Source of the DNA: Lacticaseibacillus absianus
GTDB lineage: Bacteria; Bacillota; Bacilli; Lactobacillales; Lactobacillaceae
DNA: 64,000 nucleotides
Assembly (NCBI RefSeq): GCF_013407595.1
Contig: NZ_JABEKX010000002.1
Span: forward strand, 186,001-250,000
Direction of reading: 5' to 3'
The notes below the pieces were generated by a model. That model did not search any database. It was given only the letters and a program-made list of their open reading frames with translations, and was not told the origin of the DNA. Made by a program: the position numbers and the translations under genes. Below, in pieces: positions 32,388 to 41,922 of this stretch (the first letter of the stretch is position 1; every line of letters starts with the position of its first letter).

Positions 32388-34235
32388 ATGATGCACGTCG
32401 TGGACGCCGACTGGGCCTTTGATGGCTGGCTCGGAGTCCGCTACGCGCCACAGCAGACGCTGTTTCGCCTCTGGGCGCCGACGGCCACGGCAGTGACGAT
32501 GGTGATCTACGCCGACGCGACGCCCACCGCGCCGCGTGTGCGTGCCATCGCGCTCACTCGTGGGGTCCGCGGGGTCTGGACGTTGGCGCTACCGGGGGAC
32601 CAGGATCAGCTGGTCTACACGTACCGGTTGCGCTTCGGTGACGGTGCGACGAACGAGACGATCGACCCCTACGCGACGGCGGCGACGCTCAACGGCGGCC
32701 GTGGGGTCGTGCTGGCCCCTGATCAGGTCCGCCCGGCGGTCTGGGGCCCGCGGTTGCCCCCATTCGGCTCGGCGACTGATGCGGTGATCACAGAGGTCAG
32801 CATCCGCGACCTGACCGCCAGCCCGACCAGTGGGGTGCGCCACCGTGGCCAGTACCTTGGGCTGACCGAGGCGGGCACACATACGGCTGCCGGGACCCCG
32901 ACCGGCTTGGATGCGCTGGTGGCCAGCGGCGCGACCCATGTCCAGCTGATGCCGTTTTTTGACTTCGGCTCTGTCGATGAGGCGCACCCGCAGGCCAGCT
33001 ACAACTGGGGGTACGATCCGGTCAATGTGAACGTGCCGGAGGGGAGTTTCGCCTCCGATCCCGCGACGCCGAGAATCAGGCTGCTGGAGGCCAAGCAGAT
33101 GATCCAGGCGCTGCACCAGCGGGGGTTGCGGGTGATCATGGATGTGGTCTACAACCACGTCTATGACCCGACGACCAGTCCACTGGCGCTGACCGTGCCG
33201 GGGTATTTTTTCCGTTACAACGCCGACGGGACACTGGCCGACGGGACTGGCGTCGGCAACGATCTGGCCTCTGAACGCGCGATGGCGCGCAAGTACATCG
33301 TGGACTCGGTGGTGTACTGGGCGCGTGAGTATCAGCTCGACGGCTTTCGCTTCGACCTGATGGGGGTGCTGGACGTCGAGACGATGCAAGCCGTGCAAGC
33401 CGCACTGGCCACTGTTGCGCCGGGTCTGTTGCTGCTCGGGGAGGGGTGGGACTTGAACACGCCGCTGCCGGCGGGGCACAAGGCGACTCAGACGAATGCC
33501 GCGAAGTTGCCGGGGATCGCATTTTTCAACGACGGGGTGCGTGACGCGGTCAAGGGTAGCGTCTTCGACCCGGCGGTCCCGGGCTTCGTCAACGGCGATG
33601 GCAGCAAGGCCGCCGCGGTCGCCGCGGGGCTGCTCGGCGCGGGGGCCCCGTATGTTGCACCGACGCAGGTCGTGCAGTACGTCGAGGCGCATGATAACCT
33701 GACGCTGGCGGACAAGCTGGCCGCGACGGCACCGGATGAACCAGAGGCACAGCGCGTGCGGCGCGTCGAGCTGGCCAACGCGATCATCGCGCTGAGCCAG
33801 GGGCTTCCGTTCTTCCAGTTCGGCCAGGGGTTCCTGCGCAGCAAAGGCGGCGCGGCCAACTCCTATGCGGCTGGCGATGCGGTCAATGCGATCGACTGGA
33901 CGCTGGCGGATCGTTACCGGGCCAGCCAGCAGGCGCTACAAGCGCTCCTGGCCTTGCGGCGGCGAGAACCTGCCCTCCGTCAGACCAGTTACGCGCGCCT
34001 GGCCGCATCCAGCCGGGTGCTACAGGCGGCGCAAGGCGTGGTGGTGGTTCAAGTCGACTCGTTGGTGCTGGGGCTCAACGCGACAGATGAAGCGGTGACG
34101 GTCGCCGTGCCGGCGGGCGACTACCTGACGCTGGTCGATGGGGCCGGTGTCCACGCTACCCCGGTGCCGCTCGCGAGTGATGGTCGCGCGCTGATCGACG
34201 CACTGGCGCCGTTGGTCCTGAAACAGCTGACGTAA
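32388..34235 (+). CDS. pulA: Type I pullulanase (GH13), intracellular
   Basis: Hydrolyses alpha-1,6 branches of glycogen, starch dextrins or pullulan. 615 aa, N-terminal CBM48-like domain (about 10-110), then the GH13 barrel. Conserved regions: YNWGYDPVNVNVPEGSF (type I pullulanase hallmark), DVVYNHVYD, DGFRFDLMG, LLLGEGWD and VEAHDN. No signal peptide, so it acts inside the cell. Start ATG 32388 or 32391 after GAGGTGA; an upstream frame that overlaps queH is not credible. No other glycogen genes are in the window. Confidence 0.93.
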   Translation: MMHVVDADWAFDGWLGVRYAPQQTLFRLWAPTATAVTMVIYADATPTAPRVRAIALTRGVRGVWTLALPGDQDQLVYTYRLRFGDGATNETIDPYATAATLNGGRGVVLAPDQVRPAVWGPRLPPFGSATDAVITEVSIRDLTASPTSGVRHRGQYLGLTEAGTHTAAGTPTGLDALVASGATHVQLMPFFDFGSVDEAHPQASYNWGYDPVNVNVPEGSFASDPATPRIRLLEAKQMIQALHQRGLRVIMDVVYNHVYDPTTSPLALTVPGYFFRYNADGTLADGTGVGNDLASERAMARKYIVDSVVYWAREYQLDGFRFDLMGVLDVETMQAVQAALATVAPGLLLLGEGWDLNTPLPAGHKATQTNAAKLPGIAFFNDGVRDAVKGSVFDPAVPGFVNGDGSKAAAVAAGLLGAGAPYVAPTQVVQYVEAHDNLTLADKLAATAPDEPEAQRVRRVELANAIIALSQGLPFFQFGQGFLRSKGGAANSYAAGDAVNAIDWTLADRYRASQQALQALLALRRREPALRQTSYARLAASSRVLQAAQGVVVVQVDSLVLGLNATDEAVTVAVPAGDYLTLVDGAGVHATPVPLASDGRALIDALAPLVLKQLT

Positions 34236-34237
34236 CA

Positions 34238-34278
34238 AACAGGCCACCAGGCCCCGATCAGGGGCCTGGTGGCCTGTT
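34238..34278. terminator. Bidirectional hairpin between pulA and the ATPase gene
   Basis: AACAGGCCACCAGGCCCC (34238-34255), loop GATCA, and its exact complement (34261-34278): 18 bp perfect. It lies between convergent genes. Confidence 0.75.
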
Positions 34279-34290
34279 GCGGTTGCCGCT

Positions 34291-37053
34291 TCAGTGCCGG
34301 TGCCTGCGGACCAGCGCCTTGCGCACTTCTTCGATCAGAAACAGCGGTAGCGGGATCGCGCAGAGAACCAGCCAGTCCCCACCAGTCAGCGGGGTCGTGT
34401 TGAACAGCGTCTGCAGCCCCGGCGTCACGGTCAGCACGTAGAACAAGGCGACTTCAAAGGCGATGCCGAGCCAGACCCGGTGGTTGCTGAACACGCCAGT
34501 GCGCAGGACCGAGGCCACCTTGGTGCGGCAGTTCAAGGCATTGGCGATCTGGGAGAACACGATCGCGCCGAGCACCATGGTCGTCGCACGGGCGTAAGTG
34601 GTCCCGCTGGCAGCCAAGGCTTGGCTCGGCCAGCCGGCCTGCCAGTTGACGAAAAAGTAGGCGCCGGTCGCGATCACGCTGGCGATCAGACCGTACCACG
34701 CGAACGCCTTCCAGATCACGGCGCGGCTCATGAGGTGCGCAGACTTCGCGCGCGGCGGTTGCTGCATGATGCCAGGCTCCGCTTTTTCGGCGCCGAGGCC
34801 CAGCGCCGGGAGCATGTCGGTGCCCAGGTCCACCGTCAGGATCTGCATCACGGTCATCGGTAGCGGGATCAGCCCGCGCGAGAAGAGGAACAGCACCGAC
34901 GGGATCGCTTCGGGGACGTTGCTGGTCAGGATGTAGGTCAAAAACTTCTGGAGGTTGCTGTAAACGGTGCGGCCTTCCTCGATCGCCGCGACGATCGAGG
35001 CGAAGTTGTCATCGGTCAGGATCATGTCCGCGGCGTCCTTGGCCACATCAGTGCCGGTCACGCCCATTGCCACGCCGATGTCTGCTTTTTTGAGTGCCGG
35101 CGCGTCGTTCACACCGTCACCGGTGGAGGCAACGATCTCACCATTTTTCTGCAGGGTCGAGACGATCTTGTACTTCTGTTCTGGCGCGACGCGGGCGAAG
35201 ATGATCTCGCCGCGTAGCGCGTCTTGAAGCTCGGTTTCGCTCATCGCGTCCAGCTCGCTACCGGTCACGACCCGCGCTTGGTCGGAGGTCAGGCCGATCT
35301 TGACGGCGATGGACTTGGCAGTCAGCGTTGAGTCGCCGGTGACCATGATGATCTTGATGTTGGCGGCATGGCACTTCGCCACGGCGTCGTAGATCTCGGG
35401 GCGCGGGGGATCGGCCATCACCGTCAACCCGACGAAGGTCAGGTGCGCCTCGGTGTCGGCGATCGTCATCGCGTCCAGCTGCGCGGCTTGGTCAGGCGCG
35501 GCCGGTAGCTCACGGTAGGCCACGGCGAGGCTGCGCAGACCGAGCTTGGCGTAGTGTGCGTTGGCCGCGTTGATTGCGCGCCGATCGTCTTCCGTCAGTG
35601 GCCGTGCATGCCCGTCGACTTGGATCGTCTCGCACTGCGGCAGCGTGTCGGACAGCGAGCCCTTGACGCAGACACTCAGCGTCTTGGCGTCGTGTTGGTG
35701 GATGGTACACATGCGCTTGCGCTCGGAATCGAAGGGAAACTCACGCAACCGTGGCGTTTTGGCTGCCAGTTCGGCCAGCGGGAAGCCCGCTTTTTGCGCC
35801 AAGATCACCAGTGCGGCTTCCGTCGGTGTCCCGAGGAGCTCGGGCTTGCCCGTTTCGGTGGTCTCGACGGTTGTGTCATTGTTCAGCGCGACGACCCGGA
35901 TCAGGGTCGCAAGGTCGGGGTCGGCGTCCCAGGCCAGAGGCTGATCCCCGCGCTGGACGTGGCCGTTGTTGACGTAGCCGCGTCCGGTCACGGTGAAGGT
36001 CTGCGCACGGGTCCAGACGGCCTCGACCGTCATCTGGTTCTGGGTCAGGGTGCCGGTCTTATCCGAGCAGATCACGGTGGTCTCCCCGAGCGTCTCGACC
36101 GAATTGAGGTCCTTGACCAGTGCGTGCTTCTTGGCCATGCGCTGGACGCCTTGCGCGAGACTTAGCGTAACGGTCGGCAACAGGCCTTCGGGGATGAAGG
36201 CGACGATCATCCCGAGGGCAAAAATAAAGGCTTTGGCCGCGGGGTAGTGGACAAAGAAGATCGCCGCCAGGAAAAACGCGGCGCCGATCGCGATGGCGAT
36301 CAGTGAGATCTGCTTGGTCAGGCGATTCAACTCGCGCGTCAGCGGGCTATCGCGCTTCGTCTGGTTCTGGGTCAGCGCTGCGATTTTGCCGAATTCGGTG
36401 TACATCCCGGTCGCATAGCAGACCGCCTTGCCGGTCCCTGCGCCCACTGTCGTGCCGGCGTACAGCAGGTTAGACTCGGCGAATTCACCTTCACCAGGGG
36501 CGAAGGTGACCGTCTTAGATTCCGGCACCGACTCACCTGTCAGTGCGCTTTGGTCGACCTGCATCGCCGTCGCTTCGAGCAGGCGTGCATCGACGGGGAT
36601 CGCGTTACCGGCTTGAAGGGTAAAAATGTCACCCGGGACCAGTTCCGTTGCGTCACGTTGCTGCAGGTGGCCATCGCGCAAGACCTGCACGTAGGTCGGC
36701 AGCATCGCCATCAGGGAGTCGGTGGCTTTTTGCGCTGCCCGCTCTTGCCAGTAGCTGAACAGGCCGTTGATCACATTGACCAACCAGATCGCGGCCCCCA
36801 ACTCTGGCGTGCCAGACAGCATGGCGATCGCGCCGGAGACCCACAGCAGGATTGCCATCAAGCTGCCGAAGTTCTTGAGGAAGACGATCAGTTGGGCGCG
36901 CTGCTTGGCGTGGGTGATCGTGTTGTGCCCAAAGCGCGCGAGCCGCGCTTTGGCTTCCGTCTCGCTCAGCCCCGTCGCAGGGCTGTTCAGTGCGTGCAGG
37001 ACTGCTTCTGGCGAGGCCTGGCTGAATTGCGTGCGTTTATCTGTTGTTGACAT
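34291..37053 (-). CDS. P-type cation ATPase, Na+/K+-like (P2C-type motifs)
   Basis: 920-aa membrane pump. N-terminal cation-ATPase domain, actuator domain (LTGESVPESK), phosphorylation site DKTGTLT (Asp331), GDGVND hinge, then six helices. The TM4 motif PEGLLPTVTLSL and the TM5-6 loop DLGTDMLPALGLGAE resemble Na+/K+-type (P2C) pumps rather than the SERCA-type pump at 6774. The ion is not certain: Na+ export or Ca2+ are both possible. ATG 37053 with AAAGGA upstream. Its leader region begins after the terminator of the putative large RNA. Confidence 0.82.
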   Translation of the reverse strand: MSTTDKRTQFSQASPEAVLHALNSPATGLSETEAKARLARFGHNTITHAKQRAQLIVFLKNFGSLMAILLWVSGAIAMLSGTPELGAAIWLVNVINGLFSYWQERAAQKATDSLMAMLPTYVQVLRDGHLQQRDATELVPGDIFTLQAGNAIPVDARLLEATAMQVDQSALTGESVPESKTVTFAPGEGEFAESNLLYAGTTVGAGTGKAVCYATGMYTEFGKIAALTQNQTKRDSPLTRELNRLTKQISLIAIAIGAAFFLAAIFFVHYPAAKAFIFALGMIVAFIPEGLLPTVTLSLAQGVQRMAKKHALVKDLNSVETLGETTVICSDKTGTLTQNQMTVEAVWTRAQTFTVTGRGYVNNGHVQRGDQPLAWDADPDLATLIRVVALNNDTTVETTETGKPELLGTPTEAALVILAQKAGFPLAELAAKTPRLREFPFDSERKRMCTIHQHDAKTLSVCVKGSLSDTLPQCETIQVDGHARPLTEDDRRAINAANAHYAKLGLRSLAVAYRELPAAPDQAAQLDAMTIADTEAHLTFVGLTVMADPPRPEIYDAVAKCHAANIKIIMVTGDSTLTAKSIAVKIGLTSDQARVVTGSELDAMSETELQDALRGEIIFARVAPEQKYKIVSTLQKNGEIVASTGDGVNDAPALKKADIGVAMGVTGTDVAKDAADMILTDDNFASIVAAIEEGRTVYSNLQKFLTYILTSNVPEAIPSVLFLFSRGLIPLPMTVMQILTVDLGTDMLPALGLGAEKAEPGIMQQPPRAKSAHLMSRAVIWKAFAWYGLIASVIATGAYFFVNWQAGWPSQALAASGTTYARATTMVLGAIVFSQIANALNCRTKVASVLRTGVFSNHRVWLGIAFEVALFYVLTVTPGLQTLFNTTPLTGGDWLVLCAIPLPLFLIEEVRKALVRRHRH

Positions 37054-37194
37054 CGTGGTCTGTCCTTTCATCGCGCGCCGATTGGGGTACGTGGGACGTG
37101 GTGAACACGCTCTTTACCCTTATTCTAGCGCTTTGAAGGGGCCGGAACACATTCTTTTGATTGAATGTTTACAGACGGATAACGTGATCGGAAT

Positions 37195-38215
37195 GAAAAA
37201 AATAGGCCTCACCAGTGATGCGAGGTCTAATTAAGATGCAATTAATATTCAATATAAATGATTCAGTACACCAGGTTGATCAATTGATGGGGACGACATC
37301 TTGTGCGCCACGCGGCCAACTATGCCAGACGCCGCGGCCCCAGGAGCGGGCTAAGGCGGCCCAACGCAAGGCCACGCCCGGGGGATGCGCACAATATTGC
37401 GGCTTTGGGCTGACGTTGGGCGGGGACTCACCAACGGTTGGGTGCTTGCTGACTGCTTCCCGATTGCCGTCGAGCTCTGCAAGGCCAACGCGGGCGCGTC
37501 TTGCTTCCGTTCGGCTTCGCCTCACGCCGCAGGACACATGAAGCATCGCTGCATGTGTCAGCTACGCCGGACACCTTGGACCCAGAAGCGGTCCAAGGCG
37601 CCCGGCTAGGCTAGCCGTCCCGCTAAGGGCGGCCTTGCGCCGCTCTGGTTTCGTCGAGCTCCGCGGAGACAACGGGCGAGCATCTTGCTACGCCAAGCAC
37701 GCCGACCCCAAGACCAGGGGTCAACGCGCTTGGCTAGGCAATCTGTCGCCCTAAGTTCGCCTCCGCTGCGCTCTGGTTTTCAGACACACCAAAGCCGCCC
37801 TCAGGGCACCTGAGGACGCCTTTGGCTGACTACCGCGGCTGCCCCGCGGGGGCGCCCGGCCGGGGGTGAACGGTCTGCCATCGACCGGCCGGGTGGTGAC
37901 GCGGTCAGTCTGCGTCACCGTCTTGATTGTCCCGCCAGATTCAGACCGTCTGGCGTGGCAGCGTGCAGTTGCACCGATCACCACCGTCTTGCCTTGTGCC
38001 CGGTGGTGTCATCCGACTTAGACCAGCTAACGTGAGCATACTCATCACGCCTCACCGTATCGATACTCCGGGCCTAGCCTACTGAGGAAGCAATATCCCC
38101 TGGATGATTTCGGCTACCCGTCGGTGAACGACCGCGTTGCGCTGACGCGATCACCAGGCGAGCTCCCCTTGGATTACCTGCAGTCTACTGCGGGCCCGTG
38201 GGTTTGGCAAACAAA
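37195..38215 (-). ncRNA. Very large structured non-coding RNA (candidate, about 1 kb)
   Basis: This stretch has no RBS-linked reading frame but is full of strong stems. Examples: GACACATG/CATGTGTC (37533-37559), CCTTGGACC/GGTCCAAGG (37574-37598), GACCCC/GGGGTC (37704-37722), a 15-of-17-bp stem with a 3-nt loop (37789-37825), CCCGGCCGG/CCGGCCGGG (37855-37893), GGTGACGC/GCGTCACC (37895-37919), CGCCAGA/TCTGGCG (37933-37955) and CACCACCG/CGGTGGTG (37979-38008). Two related modules, 37561-37651 and 37687-37779, share GCTACGCC, a central hairpin of different sequence, GGCTAGGC and CTCTGGTTT. The minus strand is favoured because a terminator with a U tract stands at its end (37196-37228). The size and ornate folding are like GOLLD, ROOL or OLE RNAs. 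I cannot tell whether it belongs to one of these or is new. Confidence 0.7.
37196..37228 (-). terminator. Minus-strand terminator at the 3' end of the large RNA
   Basis: On the minus strand AGACCTC pairs with GAGGCCT (one mismatch), with an inner CAC/GTG, then TA and seven T residues (A run 37196-37202). It separates the RNA from the downstream ATPase gene. Confidence 0.6.
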
Positions 38216-38225
38216 ACGACTCGTG

Positions 38226-39653
38226 TCACTTGGCGTGGATCAGGTCACGGAGTTCGCCGATCAAGTCGTTGGGGTGGCGGGTCGCCTGGGCAACGGTCTT
38301 GATGTTCAGCAAGTCCATATCGGTCAGGTTGTGTGAGATCGAGTTCTTCCCGTACGAGCCGGTCCCCAGTGTTAGCGAGGGGGTGAGCTGGTTGAACAGT
38401 CCGCCGATCCCGCCGAGCGACCCCGGTGTGTTGACCAGGACACGGCACGCGGGCATTGCTTCGCCGAACGCCGTGGCGATCGTTGGGTCTTGGGTGTGGA
38501 TGACCGCGGTGTGGCCGAGGCCACCGTAGTCCAGCAGGGCGCGGCACAGTGCAAACGCGCTGGCCTGGTCATTGGCGAGGTAGAGGGATAATACGGGGCA
38601 GAGTTTTTCGCCAGAGAGGAGAAAATGCGGGCCGATGCCGTCGAGCTTGGCGATCAGGAGTTTCGTGCCAGCAGGGACAGTCAGTCCAGCCAGACGGGCG
38701 ATCTTCTCTGCGCTTTGACCAGCGATCGGACCACGCACGGTCCGACGCGCTGGGTCGATCACGGCCGCCGTCAGTTGCGCGACTTGCGTGTCTGGAACGA
38801 AATACGCCCCGCGGGCCGTCAGTGCCGCCTTCAGCTCAGGATAGATCGCGCGGTCGACGACGATGCTGTTCTCAGACGCGCAGATCATCGAGTTGTCGAA
38901 GCTCTTACTCAATAGGAGGTCGTTAGCCGTCGCCTCTAGGTCGGCAGAGCGCTCGATGTAAGCGGGTGCGTTGCCAGGACCAACACCCAGTGCAGGTTTA
39001 CCGGTCGAGTAGGCGGCCTTGACCATACCAGGGCCGCCGGTCGCCAGCACTAAGGCGACTTGATCGTGGTTCATCAAGGCGTTAGACGCCTCAAGGCTCG
39101 GGTGGGCGATGCACTGGATCAGCCCAGCCGGGGCACCAGCCTTGGTCGCCGCTTCGGCCAGCAAGTGGACGGTGGCCGCCCCACACTGTTGCGCCTGCGG
39201 GTGGAGGCCGAAGATGATCGCGTTACGTGTCTTGAGTGACAGCAGCGCCTTGAAGATCACCGTGGACGTCGGATTGGTGACCGGGGTGATCCCGGCGAGG
39301 ATACCGAGGGGCTCGGCGTATTGTTGCAGGCCCTGAGCGGGGTCGTCGTGGATCAAGCCGACAGTCCGGTCGTCTTTGATCGCGTTCCAGATGTACTGGC
39401 TGGCGTAGATGTTCTTGATCGCCTTGTCTTCGGCGACACCGCGCCCGGTTTCCTTCCACGCCAAGAAGGCGAGGTCCTTGGCGTGCTGGCGGGCGACAGT
39501 GACGACTGCGGCGCACACAGCGTCGACTTGGGCCTGGGTGAAGGATTGGTACGCATTGAAGGCGAGCTGGGCGGACGCCACCAGTTGATCGACGGCGTGC
39601 GTCGCGTCTGGGCCTGGGGTGGGTTGTGGGTGAATTGCGGTGATCGTGGTCAC
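38226..39653 (-). CDS. CoA-acylating acetaldehyde dehydrogenase, single domain
   Basis: 475 aa corresponding to the N-terminal half of AdhE. It converts acetyl-CoA + NADH to acetaldehyde (or the reverse). The catalytic cysteine is in SMICASEN, with GGPGMVKAAYSTGKPALGVGPGN as the cofactor region and NTPGSLGGIGGLFNQLTPSLTLG near the end. The C-terminal iron-alcohol dehydrogenase domain of AdhE is absent, so ethanol formation would need a separate enzyme. No microcompartment genes are nearby. GTG 39653 is 9 bp after AGGAG; ATG 39662 directly abuts the RBS. Confidence 0.9.
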   Translation of the reverse strand: MTTITAIHPQPTPGPDATHAVDQLVASAQLAFNAYQSFTQAQVDAVCAAVVTVARQHAKDLAFLAWKETGRGVAEDKAIKNIYASQYIWNAIKDDRTVGLIHDDPAQGLQQYAEPLGILAGITPVTNPTSTVIFKALLSLKTRNAIIFGLHPQAQQCGAATVHLLAEAATKAGAPAGLIQCIAHPSLEASNALMNHDQVALVLATGGPGMVKAAYSTGKPALGVGPGNAPAYIERSADLEATANDLLLSKSFDNSMICASENSIVVDRAIYPELKAALTARGAYFVPDTQVAQLTAAVIDPARRTVRGPIAGQSAEKIARLAGLTVPAGTKLLIAKLDGIGPHFLLSGEKLCPVLSLYLANDQASAFALCRALLDYGGLGHTAVIHTQDPTIATAFGEAMPACRVLVNTPGSLGGIGGLFNQLTPSLTLGTGSYGKNSISHNLTDMDLLNIKTVAQATRHPNDLIGELRDLIHAK

Positions 39654-39953
39654 GATAAGCATCTCCTAATCTTGATTTCAGGACCATCTTAGCGAGCGGT
39701 GACGTGGTTGTAAACCCAATGAAAACTTGCTGTAACAGGCTTACTCCTAGGCGTGACGCAGTGTGCTGACCGCGGCTTGGCCCACGAGTCAGCCGGAGTT
39801 CGTTTGATTTTTCACGAATCGTGGTGGCGATTACAGTGCGCGGTGACTGGTACAGCAATTTTTTTTAGGCGCAACAGCGTGCACGGAATCACGGCCAAGC
39901 ACACGCGCCAACGTGGTATAATGGGACGCAAATACAAAAATGGAGGAACGACG
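39654..39953. other. Divergent intergenic region between ald and cdaA
   Basis: 300 bp. The cdaA promoter is an extended -10 TGGTATAAT (TATAAT at 39917-39922). For ald on the minus strand no clear box is seen. A T run (about 39858-39866) and short inverted repeats occur, but no gene is recognised. Confidence 0.5.
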
Positions 39954-40799
39954 ATGCAGGATTTTTTGGCGACATGGCTGCGCTGGTCGACGCTGACGAA
40001 TCTGATCGATATCCTGGTGGTCTGGTACACGGTGTACCGCCTGATCATGCTGATCCGCGGCACCAAGGCCGTGCAGCTGCTCAAGGGGATCTTCGTGATC
40101 GCGATCATCAAGTTGATCAGCGTCTTTTTACACTTACAGACAGTCGGCTACATCATCGACTTGATCATCACGTGGTCGGTGCCGGCTCTGGTCATCATTT
40201 TTCAACCCGAGATCCGGCGTGGTCTGGAACACCTCGGGCGCGGGTCTGTCCTGCCTTGGGCGCGGACGACGCGTCACGAGGTCGAAGAGCGGATGGTCAA
40301 GGAGCTCGATAAGGCGATCCAGTACATGAGCAAGCGACGGATCGGCGCGTTGATCTCGATCCAGAAGAACACCGGGCTGGAGGACTATATCGAGACCGGG
40401 ATCCCGCTGGACGCAGATGTTTCCGGGGAACTGCTGATCAATATCTTTATCCCGAACACGCCGCTACATGACGGGGCAGTGATCATCCGTGACAACCGGA
40501 TCGCGGTGGCGGCGGCGTACCTGCCGCTGTCCGAAAGCAACTTGATCCCCAAGGAGCTGGGGACTCGTCACCGAGCCGCGGTCGGGATCAGCGAAGTGAC
40601 TGACGCGCTGACGATCGTCGTCTCAGAGGAGACCGGCGGCGTCACCGTCACCAATAACAACCACCTGATCCGTGACCTGACGCGCGATGACTACCTGAAG
40701 CTGCTGACGGCCCAACTGGTCCCAGCGGAAGAGGCAAAACCGAACCCGGTCAACCAAGTCCTCGCCCGTCTGACCCACAAGAAGGGGGCGAAGCGATGA
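39954..40799 (+). CDS. cdaA: Diadenylate cyclase CdaA
   Basis: Makes cyclic di-AMP from two ATP. 281 aa with three N-terminal membrane helices (about 10-85) and a DisA_N catalytic domain. The motifs DGA (residues 173-175, LHDGAVII) and RHR (205-207, GTRHRAAVG) are intact. ATG 39954 with GGAGG upstream. First gene of cdaA-cdaR-glmM; it overlaps cdaR by ATGA. Confidence 0.97.
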   Translation: MQDFLATWLRWSTLTNLIDILVVWYTVYRLIMLIRGTKAVQLLKGIFVIAIIKLISVFLHLQTVGYIIDLIITWSVPALVIIFQPEIRRGLEHLGRGSVLPWARTTRHEVEERMVKELDKAIQYMSKRRIGALISIQKNTGLEDYIETGIPLDADVSGELLINIFIPNTPLHDGAVIIRDNRIAVAAAYLPLSESNLIPKELGTRHRAAVGISEVTDALTIVVSEETGGVTVTNNNHLIRDLTRDDYLKLLTAQLVPAEEAKPNPVNQVLARLTHKKGAKR

Positions 40800-41893
40800 A
40801 ACTCAGCAAATTCTGGGAAAGCGCCTGGTTCTATCGCCTGCTTGCACTGCTGCTCGCCGTCGGGTTGTTCGCCTACGTCAACGCTGAGGACCTGAACAGC
40901 TTGTCGCCGAGCTCACGCAGCAATAACGCGATCACTGCGACGACAGAGCGCACGCTCAAGGTCCCGCTGTCGCTGAAGGCCGACACAGACAAGTACTTCA
41001 TCACGGGGTATCCCGAGAAGGTGGCCGTCACGTTGAGCGGCAGCACCAGCCTGGTCACAATGACGGCCAACACGATGAACTTCCGCGTGATCGCGGACCT
41101 GAGCGAGCTCGGCGTCGGCAAGCATACGGTCCACCTGCGTGAGGAGGGCCTGAACAAGGACTTGACATACAGTCTGAAGCCGAAGACAATTCAGGTGACC
41201 ATTCAGGATCGCAAGACTAAGACCATGCCGATCCAAGTCAAATACAATCCGAACAGCTTGGCGCCGGGCTACACTGCCGGCACCGCGAAGTTGAACACTG
41301 AGACCGCCCAGGTGACCGGGGGCAAAGGTGAGATCAATCGGGTCTACCAGATCGTCGCGAACCTGGTGTTGAGCCGCGACACCAAAGACGCCGTCGACCA
41401 AGAGGTGCTGTTACAGGCGCTTGATAGCGACGGCAACACCGTGAACGTCGTCGTCTCGCCGCAGACGGTCCATGTCAGTCTGCCGGTCCGCCTGCCGAGC
41501 AAGCGCGTGTCTGTGAAGCTCCAACAATCGGGTGCCGGCGTCACTGGGCTCCGCTATACGCTCAAGGCCAGTGCCAGCCGCGTGACGATCTACGGCGCCC
41601 AAGACGTGATCGACCAGATCGACAGCCTTGAGGTGCCCGTCAGCATCAGCGGCGTTACGAGTTCGACGACCAAGACGATCCGGCTGCTCGACGATAACAG
41701 CAAGCTGGTCGCGACCGATCCGAAGACCCTTAAGGTGACTATCGGGGTCACGCAAGACGCTAAGGCGGACGGTGAGATCGTGCCGGACCAGTCGAGCACG
41801 ACCGAGTCGTCAAGTAGTCGCGCGAGCAACGCGAGCAGCACCTCAAGTGCTGCGGATGAATCGAGCGCGTCGTCGTCCAGTTCAGCAGATTGA
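40796..41893 (+). CDS. cdaR: CdaA regulator, YbbR-domain protein
   Basis: 365 aa. One N-terminal membrane helix (about 12-27), then several YbbR repeats outside the membrane, and a Ser-rich tail (about the last 40 residues are mostly S, A, E). YbbR proteins bind and modulate CdaA. The start overlaps cdaA by 4 bp, so translation is coupled. glmM follows after 29 bp. Confidence 0.94.
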   Translation: MKLSKFWESAWFYRLLALLLAVGLFAYVNAEDLNSLSPSSRSNNAITATTERTLKVPLSLKADTDKYFITGYPEKVAVTLSGSTSLVTMTANTMNFRVIADLSELGVGKHTVHLREEGLNKDLTYSLKPKTIQVTIQDRKTKTMPIQVKYNPNSLAPGYTAGTAKLNTETAQVTGGKGEINRVYQIVANLVLSRDTKDAVDQEVLLQALDSDGNTVNVVVSPQTVHVSLPVRLPSKRVSVKLQQSGAGVTGLRYTLKASASRVTIYGAQDVIDQIDSLEVPVSISGVTSSTTKTIRLLDDNSKLVATDPKTLKVTIGVTQDAKADGEIVPDQSSTTESSSSRASNASSTSSAADESSASSSSSAD

Positions 41894-41922
41894 TCAACAG
41901 CAGAAGAAATGAGGAAGTTACA

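Noticed and set aside
37280-38225. Group I/II intron, rRNA, RNase P RNA or tmRNA in the 37-38 kb gap
   Set aside because: I find no group II domain V or GTGCG 5' end, no intron-encoded protein, no recognisable rRNA core and no RNase P or tmRNA conserved core. A large RNA of the GOLLD/ROOL kind or a new class fits better.
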